A DNA stretch of 64,000 bases from Pseudomonas cremoris (GCF_014230465.1 NZ_JAAXCY010000011.1:62001-126000); one strand, 5' to 3'; positions 28,704 through 40,059 are shown, counted from the first letter of the stretch. Numbers and translations: made by a program. Notes: generated by a model from the letters alone, not told the origin.

Positions 28704-29251
28704 CCGCAGCACTAATAAAAGTCATAAAACACGCCCATTTCCCTGACGTTCTTCGCTACAATCTCCCCCCGATTATAAGGACGTCTCCTGATCGGGCCTC
28801 GCAGCATCGTTAATGCCTTGGCATTAGCCCCCAAATCGCCCACAGAGAGCCGCCCACACAGATCGAGTGAAGCTGGCGTGCTTGCTGTTTTCCCTGCAAA
28901 CCACCCGCCTTTGCCGAATCTGCCAGAGCTGCCATTGCGCTCGGCCACTTGAGTTGTTTGCCCGTTTTGCCGCCTGTCGGCAAGGTATCCGGGCCAGGTG
29001 CCAGGCTGGGGCAGCCCTTTTTTGAGGTTCACGTCTTCAAAAGAGCGTGAAAAAAACGGGTTTTCACAACTTCACAAGAGTGTGGCGAGCAAATGAATAG
29101 TTTGGCGTTTGTACAAGCACCATCAGCGTCTGGAACAGCCCAACCACACAGGACCGAGTACTCCTCAACAACCGGAGCTTGAGCCTATCCGCTACGGATT
29201 GGTTGCACAAATCGCACGCTTTGACCATAAGTCGAATTGCCACAGGCGCCC
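28704..29251. other. Long intergenic region upstream of mqo
   Basis: A 548-nt stretch without a convincing gene. Its left half holds the putative structured transcript listed separately. Its right half contains the presumed mqo promoter and leader but no recognisable sigma70 hexamers. The 106-codon minus frame at 28712-29032 has no ribosome-binding site and no family resemblance. Confidence 0.5.
28768..29023 (+). ncRNA. Candidate structured small RNA
   Basis: A TACAAT at 28757-28762, within GCTACAAT that resembles an RpoS-type extended -10, lies directly before a nested hairpin: CCCGAT (28768) closes on ATCGGG with AGGA-CGTC-TCCT inside. A second perfect stem, TAATGC-CTTG-GCATTA, is at 28811-28826. 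A stem GGCTG-GGG-CAGCC followed by six T at 29004-29023 looks like an intrinsic terminator. Together these suggest a transcript of up to about 256 nt. I do not recognise it as a known pseudomonad sRNA, and it could instead be a leader region. Confidence 0.3.
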
Positions 29252-29428
29252 ATGAATGCGTTCATAGGCAGATTAGCCCGGCAGGAAGCGTGTGCTGAAG
29301 TTGCAAAGAATTGCGAAACGGACATGGCGATCCTGGCCATGGGTAACCTGGGGCAACACGTGAACCGCCCCGTCACTCCTGGCAGCCATGCCGTCAATTT
29401 GGTGCTGCAGATTTTGGAGACGCGTTAA
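29252..29428 (+). CDS. Possible small upstream ORF abutting mqo
   Basis: A 58-codon frame (MNAFIGRLARQEACAEVAKN...) ends with TAA at 29426-29428, the base before the mqo ATG. The mqo Shine-Dalgarno GGAG is inside its last codons. This arrangement would couple translation of mqo to the small ORF. Against it: no strong ribosome-binding site before its ATG and no recognised family. It may be a chance open frame. Confidence 0.25.
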   Translation: MNAFIGRLARQEACAEVAKNCETDMAILAMGNLGQHVNRPVTPGSHAVNLVLQILETR

Positions 29429-30937
29429 ATGGCGCATAACGAAGCAGTCGACGTAGTACTGGTAGGGGCCGGCATCATGAGTGCCACCCTGGCCGTGCTG
29501 CTCAAAGAGCTCGACCCCGGCCTCAAGCTGGAAGTCGTTGAGCTGATGGATTCGGGTGCCGCGGAAAGTTCCAACCCGTGGAACAACGCCGGTACCGGCC
29601 ACGCCGGGCTGTGTGAGCTGAACTACACGCCGCAGGCCGCCGATGGTTCCATCGACATTAAGAAAGCCGTGCACATCAACACCCAGTTCGAGGTGTCGAA
29701 GCAGTTCTGGGCGTACCTGACCAAAAAAGGCACCTTTGGCTCGTCCAAGTCCTTTATCAGCCCGGTACCGCACTTGAGCTTCGTGCAGGGCGAAAAAGGC
29801 GTGTCTTTCCTCAAGAAACGCTTTGAGTCCCTCAGCCAGCACCACGCGTTTTCGGACATGCATTACACCGAAGACCGTAGCGAGATGGCCGAGTGGATGC
29901 CGCTGATGATGCCGGGCCGCCCGCTCGACGAAAAAATCGCTGCCACCCGTGTGTTGAACGGCACCGACGTCAACTTCGGCGCCCTGACTAACCAGCTGCT
30001 GGGTCACCTGACCAGCTCGCCAGATGCCCAGGTCAAATACTGCAAGCGCGTCACCGGCCTCAAGCGCAATGGCGCCGGCTGGACCGTGAGCATCAAGGAC
30101 GTCAACAGCGGCAACAGCCGTGAAGTGGACGCCAAGTTCGTTTTCCTCGGTGCCGGTGGTGCGGCCCTGCCGCTGCTGCAAGCGTCGGGTATCGAAGAAA
30201 GCAAAGGCTTCGGCGGCTTCCCGGTCAGCGGTCAATGGCTGCGTTGCGACAACCCGGAAGTGGTCAAGCACCACCAGGCCAAGGTCTACAGCCAGGCTGC
30301 CGTGGGTTCGCCGCCGATGTCCGTGCCGCACCTGGACACCCGTGTAGTGGATGGCAAGAAATCCCTGCTGTTCGGGCCATACGCCGGTTTCACCACCAAG
30401 TTCCTCAAGCACGGCTCGTTCCTTGACCTGCCGATGTCGATTCGCGCCGGCAACATCGGCCCGATGCTGGCCGTGGCCCGCGACAACATGGACCTGACCA
30501 AGTACCTGGTCAGCGAAGTGCGCCAATCCATGGAGCAGCGCCTGGAATCCCTGCGTCGCTTCTACCCTGAGGCCAAAGCCGAAGACTGGCGCCTGGAAGT
30601 GGCCGGCCAACGGGTGCAGATCATCAAGAAAGACCCGAAAAAAGGCGGTGTGCTGCAATTCGGCACCGAGCTGGTAGCGGCCAAAGACGGCTCGCTGGCG
30701 GCACTGCTGGGCGCATCCCCGGGTGCTTCGGTTACCGTTTCGATCATGCTGGAACTGATCGAGCGCTGCTTCCCGCAGAAAGCTGCCGGAGAGTGGGCCA
30801 CCAAGCTGCACGAGATCTTCCCGGCGCGGGAAAAGGTCCTGGAAACGGATGCCGAGTTGTATCGCAAGATCAACGCGCAGAACAACATCAGCCTGGAACT
30901 GGTTGAGCCTGCCGCCGAGACCGAGAGCTACGCTTGA
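29429..30937 (+). CDS. mqo: Malate:quinone oxidoreductase
   Basis: Peripheral membrane FAD enzyme of 502 aa that oxidises malate to oxaloacetate and passes electrons to the quinone pool, replacing or supplementing NAD-malate dehydrogenase in pseudomonads. The N-terminal FAD-binding motif [11 protein letters not shown] is at about residues 12-22. The MQO block [23 protein letters not shown] (in part) follows near residue 50. Late motifs such as [17 protein letters not shown] and [23 protein letters not shown] are family-typical. The position next to PA4642-like to uraA genes corresponds to P. aeruginosa mqoB. A strong terminator follows. Confidence 0.95.
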   Translation: MAHNEAVDVVLVGAGIMSATLAVLLKELDPGLKLEVVELMDSGAAESSNPWNNAGTGHAGLCELNYTPQAADGSIDIKKAVHINTQFEVSKQFWAYLTKKGTFGSSKSFISPVPHLSFVQGEKGVSFLKKRFESLSQHHAFSDMHYTEDRSEMAEWMPLMMPGRPLDEKIAATRVLNGTDVNFGALTNQLLGHLTSSPDAQVKYCKRVTGLKRNGAGWTVSIKDVNSGNSREVDAKFVFLGAGGAALPLLQASGIEESKGFGGFPVSGQWLRCDNPEVVKHHQAKVYSQAAVGSPPMSVPHLDTRVVDGKKSLLFGPYAGFTTKFLKHGSFLDLPMSIRAGNIGPMLAVARDNMDLTKYLVSEVRQSMEQRLESLRRFYPEAKAEDWRLEVAGQRVQIIKKDPKKGGVLQFGTELVAAKDGSLAALLGASPGASVTVSIMLELIERCFPQKAAGEWATKLHEIFPAREKVLETDAELYRKINAQNNISLELVEPAAETESYA

Positions 30938-30951
30938 AGCCTTGATGCCAT

Positions 30952-30993
30952 AAAAAACGCCCCGCTCTCTGCATGAGGACGGGGCGTTTTTTT
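30952..30993. terminator. Bidirectional rho-independent terminator
   Basis: AAAAAACGCCCC...GGGGCGTTTTTTT with a GC stem of about 7 bp, between the mqo stop and the convergent PA4642-like gene. Confidence 0.9.
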
Positions 30994-31006
30994 ATGCCTC
31001 GGAGAA

Positions 31007-31294
31007 TCAGCCGCGAGCGTTTTCGATCAGTTCGATGTACTCGTCCGCGTTGCGCTGGTCCTTGATCAGGTCGACGAAGGTCTGGCCATGCTCGTCCTTG
31101 CCGTCGAGGTCCAGGCCGGCTTCCTTGAAAAAGCCCAGGAAGCGCTCGAAATCGTCGATACGCAGGCCACGGTAGGCCTTGATCAGCTTGTGCAGGGACG
31201 GGGAAGTCGCGTCGACCGGCTCGAAGTCCAGGAACAACTTGATCTGATCGTCGCCGATTTCGTCGCCAATCACCTGTTTCTTATCTTTACGCAT
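31007..31294 (-). CDS. PA4642-like conserved protein
   Basis: A 95-aa soluble protein with alternating charged and hydrophobic helices (IKLFLDFEPVD, LHKLIKAYRGLRIDDFERFLGFFKEAGLDLDGKDEHGQTF, each in part). It looks like a small helical protein with an acidic loop resembling a calcium- or partner-binding segment (DLDGKDEHG), but no EF-hand is complete. Conserved next to mqo in pseudomonads; no known function. Starts at ATG 31294 rather than the longer frame because the latter has no ribosome site. Confidence 0.75.
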   Translation of the reverse strand: MRKDKKQVIGDEIGDDQIKLFLDFEPVDATSPSLHKLIKAYRGLRIDDFERFLGFFKEAGLDLDGKDEHGQTFVDLIKDQRNADEYIELIENARG

Positions 31295-31375
31295 TACCGA
31301 CTCCAGCCTGCAGACATTTTTCACGGGAAAGGCAGTTTACCTGCGGGGCACAGGCTTCGGGAACAACGAAGATCC

Positions 31376-31467
31376 AATGTGGGAGCGGGCTTGCTCGCGA
31401 ATGCGGAGTGTCAGTCGACACATGCTTGGCTGGCACACCGCTTTCGCGAGCAAGCCCGCACACATTT
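31376..31467. repeat. REPIN (two inverted REP arms), copy 2
   Basis: Shares the left arm and the linker beginning (GCGGAGTGTCAGTC) with the copy at 23484-23577. The right arm has lost three bases (CCCGCACACATTT instead of CCCGCTCCCACATTT), so this copy is decaying at one end. Confidence 0.82.
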
Positions 31468-31485
31468 GGTCCTTCTGTGCCCTGG

Positions 31486-31971
31486 CTATTTGGTACGAAC
31501 GACACCGGTGTGCAAATCCGCCCAGATGTGGCCGTTGGCATAACTGAGGAACTGTACGTACACCGTGTCATTGCGCAGCAAATCGACAATCACACGGTAC
31601 TGGGCCACCGGATACGACAACGTCAGGGTCTTGCTCTTGTCGTCGTAGACCGGTTTTTTCAGGCTTTTACTCTCGGCGTCAAAGTTGAGTACAACCTGTG
31701 CGATGGTGGCGCCTTTGTTCAGCGACTTGCCCTTGAGGCGAATCATCAGCGGCGAGGTCACCGGAATCGGTTGCTGGCTGGATTGGCGCTGGTTACCCAC
31801 GACCACGGCGTACTCGGTGACTTGCAACAGTTGTTGCTGGTCCGGCGTTTCGGCGCGCAGGGTCAGGTCGTCCGCTGGCAGGAATTGGCTGTGCATCGGC
31901 GCAGGCGCTGCGGCGAGGGGCAAGCTGAGGGTCAGCGCCAAGGCAGCGCAGGTGCGTATCAACAGGCTCAT
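31486..31971 (-). CDS. Conserved secreted protein of unknown function
   Basis: A 161-aa protein with a Sec signal (LIRTCAALALTLSLPLAAAPAP) and then a beta-rich domain ending HIWADLHTGVVRTK. It has no cysteine lipobox, so it is probably a soluble periplasmic protein. ATG at 31971 has GGAG five to six bases upstream. It lies 35 nt past the cupin gene stop on the same strand. Function unknown. Confidence 0.7.
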   Translation of the reverse strand: MSLLIRTCAALALTLSLPLAAAPAPMHSQFLPADDLTLRAETPDQQQLLQVTEYAVVVGNQRQSSQQPIPVTSPLMIRLKGKSLNKGATIAQVVLNFDAESKSLKKPVYDDKSKTLTLSYPVAQYRVIVDLLRNDTVYVQFLSYANGHIWADLHTGVVRTK

Positions 31972-32006
31972 GGGCCGCTCCGAAGAAGGTGGCCGAGCAC
32001 TGTAGC

Positions 32007-32474
32007 TTAATCGAACTGGGCGAGCATCCAGCGTTGATACTCGGCGACACCGGCATCGCCTTCGCGGGGCGCCCAGTCGGCCATTTCGCCCTCGCCCACC
32101 GGACGATAAGGCCCGGCCTTGCACTCGAACATCACGGTATCGGGTTCCAGCACCACCAGCCCATGGAACACACCCGGCGGCAGATCAACACCCGAACATT
32201 CACCGCCGGCCTGCATCACACGCTTGGCGACCACCTCGCCAGTTTCGCTGAACACCAACAAGCCCAAGCGGCCCTGCAGCACCAGCAACGTTTCCGCCTT
32301 GTCCGCACTCAAGTGGCGATGGGGCGGTACGTAGGTCGTAGGTTGCAGGCCCACGGCCAAGCGATGGCAAGGCTCATCCATCTGGTGAAAATTATGGTGA
32401 TGACGGCCACGGGGGCTCTCGCCCGCTTTCTCGGCCAACTCGGCAAACAGCGTCTGATCAAGAAAGCGGGTCAT
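32007..32474 (-). CDS. WbuC-family cupin-fold metalloprotein
   Basis: A 155-aa cupin with the metal motif PPHRHLSADKAETLLVLQGRLG (in part), about residues 52-72, and a histidine-rich N-terminus (RHHHNFHQMDEPCHRL). Such small cupins bind a divalent metal; the wbuC name comes from O-antigen clusters, but no LPS link is evident here. It follows hpt by 3 nt, so the two are cotranscribed, consistent with the P. aeruginosa PA4644-PA4645 order. Confidence 0.82.
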   Translation of the reverse strand: MTRFLDQTLFAELAEKAGESPRGRHHHNFHQMDEPCHRLAVGLQPTTYVPPHRHLSADKAETLLVLQGRLGLLVFSETGEVVAKRVMQAGGECSGVDLPPGVFHGLVVLEPDTVMFECKAGPYRPVGEGEMADWAPREGDAGVAEYQRWMLAQFD

Positions 32475-32477
32475 GCA

Positions 32478-33035
32478 TTACATCCCTTTAACGGCGTAGA
32501 TACCGTTGGCGTTGCGCCAGTAGCCTTTGTAATCCATACCGTAACCGAAGATGTAGCGGTCGATGCACGGCAGGCCAACGTAATCGGCTTTAAGGTCTGG
32601 ACGAGCCTTGCGGTCGTGGTCTTTGTCGATCAGCACAGCGGTGTGCACTTTACGTGCGCCGGCGTGTTTACAGAAGTCGATGATAGCGCCCAGGGTGTGA
32701 CCTTCATCGAGGATGTCGTCGATGATCAGCACGTCACGGTCAATGAACGACACTTCCGGCTTGGCTTTCCAGAACAGGTCGCCGCCGCTGGTTTCGTTGC
32801 GATAACGGGTGGCGTGCAGGTAGGACGCTTCCAGCGGAAATTGCAGATGAGTCAGCAATTTGCCGGCGAAGATCAGGCCACCGTTCATCACACAGAAAAC
32901 CACCGGGTTGGTGTCGGCCATTTCGCGGGTGATGTGGGCGCCGACCTTGGCGATCGCTGCTTCGACTTGCGCTTCGGTGTACAGGCAGTCAGCCTCGCGC
33001 ATGATTTGACGGATATGCTCGAGATCAGCGGACAT
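32478..33035 (-). CDS. hpt: Hypoxanthine-guanine phosphoribosyltransferase
   Basis: Cytoplasmic salvage enzyme that joins hypoxanthine or guanine to PRPP to make IMP or GMP. It is 185 aa, the usual length, with the PRPP signature VLIIDDILDEGHT at residues 102-114. A GGAG lies upstream of ATG 33035. It is divergent from upp, so purine and pyrimidine salvage genes share a 164-nt control region. Confidence 0.93.
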   Translation of the reverse strand: MSADLEHIRQIMREADCLYTEAQVEAAIAKVGAHITREMADTNPVVFCVMNGGLIFAGKLLTHLQFPLEASYLHATRYRNETSGGDLFWKAKPEVSFIDRDVLIIDDILDEGHTLGAIIDFCKHAGARKVHTAVLIDKDHDRKARPDLKADYVGLPCIDRYIFGYGMDYKGYWRNANGIYAVKGM

Positions 33036-33199
33036 GGCGCTCTCCAAGGGGGTGCTGTGGCAAGAAAAGCGGGCGAAGGTACGCTTCTCGTGCGCTCCGA
33101 TCAAGCCTTAATGGACTAACGTACTAGATGTCTATAGGACAACACCCTCGGATAGATTAATCTAGGCCGGTTTTTTTGCCCGCCGCCGGAGCCTTTCCC

Positions 33200-33838
33200 A
33201 TGCCCACTCGCGAGATCCGCCACCCGCTGATCCGACACAAGCTCGGCCTTATGCGCCGCGCCGACATTAGCACGAAGAATTTCCGTGAGCTTGCTCAGGA
33301 AGTCGGAGCGTTGCTCACTTACGAAGCCACCAAGGATTTGCCCCTGGAAACCTACGAGATCCCCGGTTGGGCCGGTCCCGTCCAGGTGGAAAAAATCGCT
33401 GGTAAGAAAATCACCGTGGTCCCGATCCTGCGCGCCGGTATCGGCATGCTCGAAGGCGTACTCAGCCTGATCCCAGGCGCCAAGGTCAGCGCCGTAGGCG
33501 TGGCCCGCAACGAGGAAACGCTGGAGGCCCACACCTACCTGGAAAAACTCGTCCCGGAAATCGACGAGCGCCTGGCCATGATCATCGACCCGATGCTCGC
33601 CACCGGCAGCTCCATGGTTGCCACCATCGACCTGCTGAAAAAAGCCGGCTGCAAAGACATCCGCGCCATGGTGCTGGTGGCCGCGCCGGAAGGTATCGCC
33701 GCTGTCGAGAAAGCCCACCCGGATGTGCAGATCTACACCGCCTCCATCGATGAGCGCCTCAACGAACACGGCTACATCATCCCAGGCCTGGGCGATGCCG
33801 GTGACAAGATCTTTGGCACCAAGCAGAAGGACGCGTGA
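33200..33838 (+). CDS. upp: Uracil phosphoribosyltransferase
   Basis: Makes UMP from uracil and PRPP. It is 212 aa, with the PRPP-binding loop [13 protein letters not shown] at residues 127-139 and a RAGIGMLEG block earlier. ATG at 33200 has GGAG upstream. It overlaps or abuts uraA, forming the upp-uraA salvage operon. Confidence 0.95.
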   Translation: MPTREIRHPLIRHKLGLMRRADISTKNFRELAQEVGALLTYEATKDLPLETYEIPGWAGPVQVEKIAGKKITVVPILRAGIGMLEGVLSLIPGAKVSAVGVARNEETLEAHTYLEKLVPEIDERLAMIIDPMLATGSSMVATIDLLKKAGCKDIRAMVLVAAPEGIAAVEKAHPDVQIYTASIDERLNEHGYIIPGLGDAGDKIFGTKQKDA

Positions 33839-33840
33839 GC

Positions 33841-35115
33841 ATGCAGGATGAATTCAACGACCCGCTTTGGCGCCAGATCCTGTCTGGCGCACAAATGCTC
33901 TTCGTGGCATTTGGCGCGCTGGTGTTGATGCCGCTGATCACAGGTCTTGATCCAAACGTCGCACTGTTCACCGCAGGCCTGGGCACGCTGTTGTTCCAGG
34001 TAGTGACAGGGCGGCAGGTGCCGGTTTTCCTGGCATCGAGCTTCGCCTTCATCACCCCGATCATTCTCGCCAAGCAGCAATTCGGTCTGGCGGCGACTAT
34101 GGGTGGGGTGATGGCAGCCGGTTTCGTCTACACCTTCCTGGGCGCTGCCGTGAAGATCAAGGGCACCGGTTTTATCGACCGGCTGCTGCCGCCGGTGGTG
34201 ATCGGCCCGGTGATTATCTCCATTGGCCTGGCGATGGCGCCCATTGCGGCGAACATGGCGATGGGCAAGGGCGGTGACGGTGCCGAGCTGATCCCGTACA
34301 AGACAGCGATGCTGATCTCGATGCCAGCGCTGCTGACCACCTTGATCGTGGCGGTGTTCGGCAAGGGCATTTTCCGCCTGGTGCCGATTATCTCCGGCGT
34401 ACTGGTGGGCTTTGCCATGTCGTTCTACTTCGGCGTGGTCGACACCGCCAAAATCGCTGCTGCACCGTGGTTCGCCCTGCCCCACTTCACCGCGCCGGAG
34501 TTCAACTGGCAGGCGATCCTGTTTATCGTCCCGGTGGCCCTGGCACCGGCGATCGAACATATCGGCGGCGTGATTGCGGTGGGCAGCGTGACCGGTCGCG
34601 ACTACCTGAAGAAGCCCGGCCTGCACCGCACCCTCTTGGGTGACGGTATTGCCACCACGGCCGCCGGCCTGTTTGGCGGCCCGCCGAACACCACCTACGC
34701 CGAAGTGACGGGCGCGGTGATGCTGACCAAGAACTACAACCCGAAGATCATGACCTGGGCGGCAGTGTTTGCCATCAGCCTGGCATTCATCGGCAAGTTC
34801 GGCGCGTTGCTGCAGAGCATCCCGGTACCGGTGATGGGCGGGATTCTGTGCCTGCTGTTCGGCTCGATTGCTGCGGTGGGGATGAACACCTTGATTCGCC
34901 ACAAGATCGACCTGGGCGAAGCGCGCAACCTGGTGATTGTGTCTGTGACATTGGTGTTCGGGATTGGCGGTGTCTTGGTAGGTACCGGCACCGGCCCGGA
35001 TGACTTCGGCCTCAAGGGCATTGCCCTGTGTGCGGTGGTAGCGATCGGTTTGAACCTGCTGCTGCCGGGCAATGATGGCTGGAAGAACAAGAAGTCGGAT
35101 GAGCCGCTGCTCTAA
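33841..35115 (+). CDS. uraA: Uracil permease UraA (NCS2 family)
   Basis: Proton-coupled uracil importer of 424 aa with about 14 membrane segments. Family residues are seen in ALAPAIEHIGG and in GGPPNTTYAEVTGAVMLTKN (both in part), the latter carrying the substrate-site Asn/Thr/Glu cluster. ATG at 33841 has AAGGA at 9-nt spacing; a GTG 6 bp earlier overlaps the upp stop and is less likely. Confidence 0.93.
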   Translation: MQDEFNDPLWRQILSGAQMLFVAFGALVLMPLITGLDPNVALFTAGLGTLLFQVVTGRQVPVFLASSFAFITPIILAKQQFGLAATMGGVMAAGFVYTFLGAAVKIKGTGFIDRLLPPVVIGPVIISIGLAMAPIAANMAMGKGGDGAELIPYKTAMLISMPALLTTLIVAVFGKGIFRLVPIISGVLVGFAMSFYFGVVDTAKIAAAPWFALPHFTAPEFNWQAILFIVPVALAPAIEHIGGVIAVGSVTGRDYLKKPGLHRTLLGDGIATTAAGLFGGPPNTTYAEVTGAVMLTKNYNPKIMTWAAVFAISLAFIGKFGALLQSIPVPVMGGILCLLFGSIAAVGMNTLIRHKIDLGEARNLVIVSVTLVFGIGGVLVGTGTGPDDFGLKGIALCAVVAIGLNLLLPGNDGWKNKKSDEPLL

Positions 35116-35133
35116 CTGGCACAACGCAGAACC

Positions 35134-35168
35134 AAATGTGGGAGCAAGCCCGCTCCCACATTTTTTAA
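35134..35168. repeat. Single REP palindrome acting as terminator
   Basis: AAATGTGGGAGC-AAGCCC-GCTCCCACATTT followed by a T-run, between convergent uraA and hisC. It belongs to the same family as the REP at 26949. Confidence 0.82.
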
Positions 35169-35182
35169 ACCTTCAGTGTGGC

Positions 35183-36235
35183 TTAGAGCTCACCCAGCCC
35201 ATCAATCAGCGCCTGGTTCTGCTCCGGCGTACCAATGCTGATCCGCAGGAACTGGGCGATCCGCTCCTGCTTGAAGTGCCGCACGATCACACCTTGCTCA
35301 CGCAACCTGGCCGCCAGGCCGGCAGCGTCGTGCTTGGGGTGCCGAGCAAAGATGAAGTTGGCCGCCGATGGCAACACCTCAAAACCCTTCCCTTCCAGCT
35401 GCGCAACAACACGCTCACGGCTGTCGATAACCAGTCGGCACGTCTTGTCGAAATGCTCACGGTCTTCGAACGCCGCAGCCGCACCGACAATCGCCAGGCG
35501 ATCCAGCGGATACGAGTTGAAGCTGTTCTTGACCCGCTCCAGTGCCTCGATCAGGTCCGGGTGGCCCACGGCCAGGCCCACGCGCAAACCAGCCAACGAG
35601 CGCGATTTGGACAGGGTTTGGGTGACCAGCAGGTTCGGATAGCGATCCACCAGGCTGATAGCAGTTTCGCCACCGAAGTCGATATAGGCCTCATCAACCA
35701 CCACCACCGAATCCGGGCTGGCATTGAGAATCTGCTCCACCGCCTCCAGCGCCAGCACGCAGCCGGTTGGCGCATTAGGGTTGGGGAAGATGATCCCGCC
35801 GTTAGGCTTGGCATAGTCCGCCACGCGGATCTGGAACTGCTCGTCCAGCGGCACCGGATCGGACTTGATGCCGTACAAGCCGCAGTACACCGGGTAGAAG
35901 CTGTAGCTGATGTCCGGGAACAGCAGCGGCAAGTCGTGCTGGAACAGGCCGTGGAAGATGTGCGCGAGCACTTCATCGGAGCCGTTGCCGAGGAACACTT
36001 TGCCAGCGTCGATCCCATAGTACTTGGCCACAGCCTGCTTGAGCAGGTCGCTGTTAGGGTCCGGGTACAGCCGCAGGTTGTCGTTCAACTCAGCCTGCAT
36101 CGCGGCCAACGCCTTGGGCGAAGGGCCGTAGGGGTTTTCGTTGGTGTTGAGCTTGACCAGCTTGGTCAGCTTGGGTTGCTCACCCGGTACGTAAGGCACG
36201 AGGTCCTTGACGAAGGGGCTCCAGAATTTGCTCAT
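35183..36235 (-). CDS. hisC: Histidinol-phosphate aminotransferase
   Basis: PLP enzyme of 350 aa that converts imidazole acetol phosphate to histidinol phosphate. Family I motifs are intact: NPNAPTG at residues 152-158, DEAYIDF at 181-187 and the Schiff-base Lys210 in [12 protein letters not shown]. It is 3 nt downstream of hisD and ends the hisG-hisD-hisC group. Confidence 0.95.
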   Translation of the reverse strand: MSKFWSPFVKDLVPYVPGEQPKLTKLVKLNTNENPYGPSPKALAAMQAELNDNLRLYPDPNSDLLKQAVAKYYGIDAGKVFLGNGSDEVLAHIFHGLFQHDLPLLFPDISYSFYPVYCGLYGIKSDPVPLDEQFQIRVADYAKPNGGIIFPNPNAPTGCVLALEAVEQILNASPDSVVVVDEAYIDFGGETAISLVDRYPNLLVTQTLSKSRSLAGLRVGLAVGHPDLIEALERVKNSFNSYPLDRLAIVGAAAAFEDREHFDKTCRLVIDSRERVVAQLEGKGFEVLPSAANFIFARHPKHDAAGLAARLREQGVIVRHFKQERIAQFLRISIGTPEQNQALIDGLGEL

Positions 36236-36238
36236 GCC

Positions 36239-37555
36239 TTACTCTCCCTTGACGATGCGATATTCGGCGCTGCGTGCGTGCGCGCTCAGCGACTCACCAC
36301 GGGCCAGCACCGAGGCGGTCTTGCCCAACTCGGAGGCGCCCTGCGGGGAGCAAAAGATGATCGACGAACGCTTCTGGAAGTCATACACCCCCAGTGGCGA
36401 CGAAAAACGCGCAGTACCGGACGTCGGCAGCACGTGGTTCGGGCCTGCGCAGTAGTCGCCCAGGGCTTCGCTGGTGTGGCGGCCCATGAAGATCGCACCG
36501 GCATGACGGATCGATGGCAACCAGGCTTGCGGGTCGGCAACCGACAGCTCCAAGTGCTCCGGCGCGATGCGGTTGGCCACTTCGATGGCCTGTTCCATGT
36601 CGCTCACCAGAATCAAAGCGCCACGACCATTGATCGACTTTTCGATGATCTCGGCACGCTCCATGGTCGGCAGCAACTTGTCGATGCTGGCGGCGACCTT
36701 GTCGAGGAACTCGGCATCCGGGCTGACCAGGATCGCCTGGGCGTCTTCGTCGTGCTCGGCCTGGGAGAACAGGTCCATGGCGATCCAGTCCGGGTCGGTC
36801 TGGCCGTCACACACCACGAGGATTTCCGAGGGGCCGGCGATCATGTCGATACCGACTTGACCAAACACGTGGCGCTTGGCAGTGGCCACATAGATGTTGC
36901 CCGGGCCAACCACCTTGTCGACCTTCGGCACGCTTTCGGTGCCGTAGGCCAGGGCAGCAACGGCCTGGGCGCCACCGATGGTGAACACACGGTCGACCCC
37001 GGCGATGCAGGCGGCGGCCAGCACCAGCTCGTTGATTTCACCGCGCGGGGTTGGCACCACCATGACCACTTCGGTCACACCGGCGACTTTGGCGGGAATG
37101 GCGTTCATCAATACCGACGACGGGTAAGACGCTTTACCGCCCGGCACGTACAGGCCAGCACGATCCAGCGGCGTGACTTTCTGGCCCAGTACCGTGCCGT
37201 CGGCCTCGGTGTAGCTCCAGGAGTCCTGCTTCTGCTTTTCGTGATAGCTGCGCACACGCGCTGCGGCCACTTCCAGGGCTTCGCGCTGCGGCGCAGTGAT
37301 GCGCGTCAGGGCCAGTTCCAGGCGTTCGCGGGGCAGGATCAGGTCGGACATGGACTTCACGTCCAGGCCATCGAACTGCCGAGTGAAGTCCACCAGCGCT
37401 GCGTCACCGCGCTCACGCACGGCCTTGATGATGTCGAGCACCCGCTGATTGACCGAATCGTCGGACACGCTTTCCCAGCTCAGCAGATGATCCAGATGAT
37501 GGGCGAAATCCGGGTCGGCAGCGTTGAGTCGGGCAATTGCAGTGGACGTGGTCAT
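36239..37555 (-). CDS. hisD: Histidinol dehydrogenase
   Basis: Zinc enzyme of 438 aa that oxidises histidinol to histidine in two NAD-dependent steps, the last step of the pathway. Signatures [34 protein letters not shown] (seen in part near residues 240-270) and [23 protein letters not shown] (in part) are present. Zinc ligands lie in the AEHDEDAQA region. Its start is 128 nt past the hisG stop. Confidence 0.95.
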   Translation of the reverse strand: MTTSTAIARLNAADPDFAHHLDHLLSWESVSDDSVNQRVLDIIKAVRERGDAALVDFTRQFDGLDVKSMSDLILPRERLELALTRITAPQREALEVAAARVRSYHEKQKQDSWSYTEADGTVLGQKVTPLDRAGLYVPGGKASYPSSVLMNAIPAKVAGVTEVVMVVPTPRGEINELVLAAACIAGVDRVFTIGGAQAVAALAYGTESVPKVDKVVGPGNIYVATAKRHVFGQVGIDMIAGPSEILVVCDGQTDPDWIAMDLFSQAEHDEDAQAILVSPDAEFLDKVAASIDKLLPTMERAEIIEKSINGRGALILVSDMEQAIEVANRIAPEHLELSVADPQAWLPSIRHAGAIFMGRHTSEALGDYCAGPNHVLPTSGTARFSSPLGVYDFQKRSSIIFCSPQGASELGKTASVLARGESLSAHARSAEYRIVKGE

Positions 37556-37683
37556 AGCGAGGGCCTCAATAGAAATGGCAAAAACTCAGGCGCCCTAAAC
37601 TAGCAGTCGTTTCCGCTTGGGCACCTGAGAATTCTGGCTATGAGGCGGATAGACGGGCGCAGCTTTTCAGCTACGCGGGTAGG

Positions 37684-38319
37684 TCAACCGCGGTGTCGCG
37701 ACTCCACTGCCTTGCGCAGGGTGTCGATCAACGCCTGGATACGGGCGTGCTGCATCTTCATCGATGCCTTGTTGACGATCAGGCGGGAGCTGATATCGGC
37801 AATGAATTCTTGCGGTTCAAGACCGTTGGCACGCAGGGTGTTGCCGGTGTCGACTACGTCGATGATCTTGTCGGCCAGGCCGATCAGCGGTGCCAGCTCC
37901 ATCGAGCCGTAGAGCTTGATGATGTCGACCTGACGGCCTTGCTCAGCGTAGTAACGCTTGGCAACGTTGACGAACTTGGTGGCAACCCGCAGGCGCCCCT
38001 TGGGCTCGACATCACCAACACGGCCGGCAGTCATCAGTTTGCACAGGGCAATACGCAGGTCCAGAGGCTCGTACAAGCCCTGGCCGCCGTACTCCATCAG
38101 CACGTCTTTACCGGCGACGCCCAGGTCGGCCGCACCATGCTCAACGTAGGTCGGCACGTCGGTAGCCCGCACGATCAACAGGCGAACGTCGTCCTGGGTC
38201 GTCGGGATGATCAGCTTGCGGCTCTTGTCCGGATTCTCGGTCGGCACGATGCCCGCTTCAGCCAGAAGCGGCAAAGTGTCGTCAAGGATGCGGCCCTTGG
38301 ACAGTGCGATGGTCAACAT
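37684..38319 (-). CDS. hisG: ATP phosphoribosyltransferase, short form HisG(S)
   Basis: Commits ATP and PRPP to histidine synthesis. At 211 aa it is the short form, lacking the C-terminal regulatory domain, so it needs the HisZ subunit for activity and feedback control; hisZ is not in this window. The PRPP-binding ...[17 protein letters not shown]... is visible near residue 155. A REP-type palindrome separates it from murA. Confidence 0.94.
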   Translation of the reverse strand: MLTIALSKGRILDDTLPLLAEAGIVPTENPDKSRKLIIPTTQDDVRLLIVRATDVPTYVEHGAADLGVAGKDVLMEYGGQGLYEPLDLRIALCKLMTAGRVGDVEPKGRLRVATKFVNVAKRYYAEQGRQVDIIKLYGSMELAPLIGLADKIIDVVDTGNTLRANGLEPQEFIADISSRLIVNKASMKMQHARIQALIDTLRKAVESRHRG

Positions 38320-38427
38320 GGGAAACGTCAGTCCTTCATCAGGCTATTGCTGTCCGGTCGCAAACGGCGCCAGACACAGATCGAGGCCATTACAGCCTCG
38401 ATTTGAAACAAATTCACAGCAAGCGTC

Positions 38428-38523
38428 TGTAGTGAGCGGGCTTGCCCCGCGCTGGAGTGCGTAGCGCTCCCAAGATTTTAGGGTCGCTACGCAACCCAGC
38501 GCGGGCAAGCCCGCTCACTACAT
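38428..38523. repeat. Long inverted repeat of a second REP family
   Basis: Two near-perfect 28-nt arms (starting TGTAGTGAGCGGGCTTGCCC and closing with the complement) flank a 39-nt linker. It differs from the GTGGGAGC-type REPs and lies between murA and hisG. Confidence 0.8.
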
Positions 38524-38530
38524 ACAGCGG

Positions 38531-40059
<1,529 letters not shown>

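Noticed and set aside
28712..29032. 106-codon minus-strand frame in the mqo upstream region
   Set aside because: No Shine-Dalgarno, no recognisable domain, and it crosses the hairpin and terminator-like sequences on the other strand.
35072..37603. 843-codon plus-strand frame
   Set aside because: Antisense to hisC and hisD. Composition (Gly, His, Gln, Val-rich) is that of reverse-complemented coding sequence.
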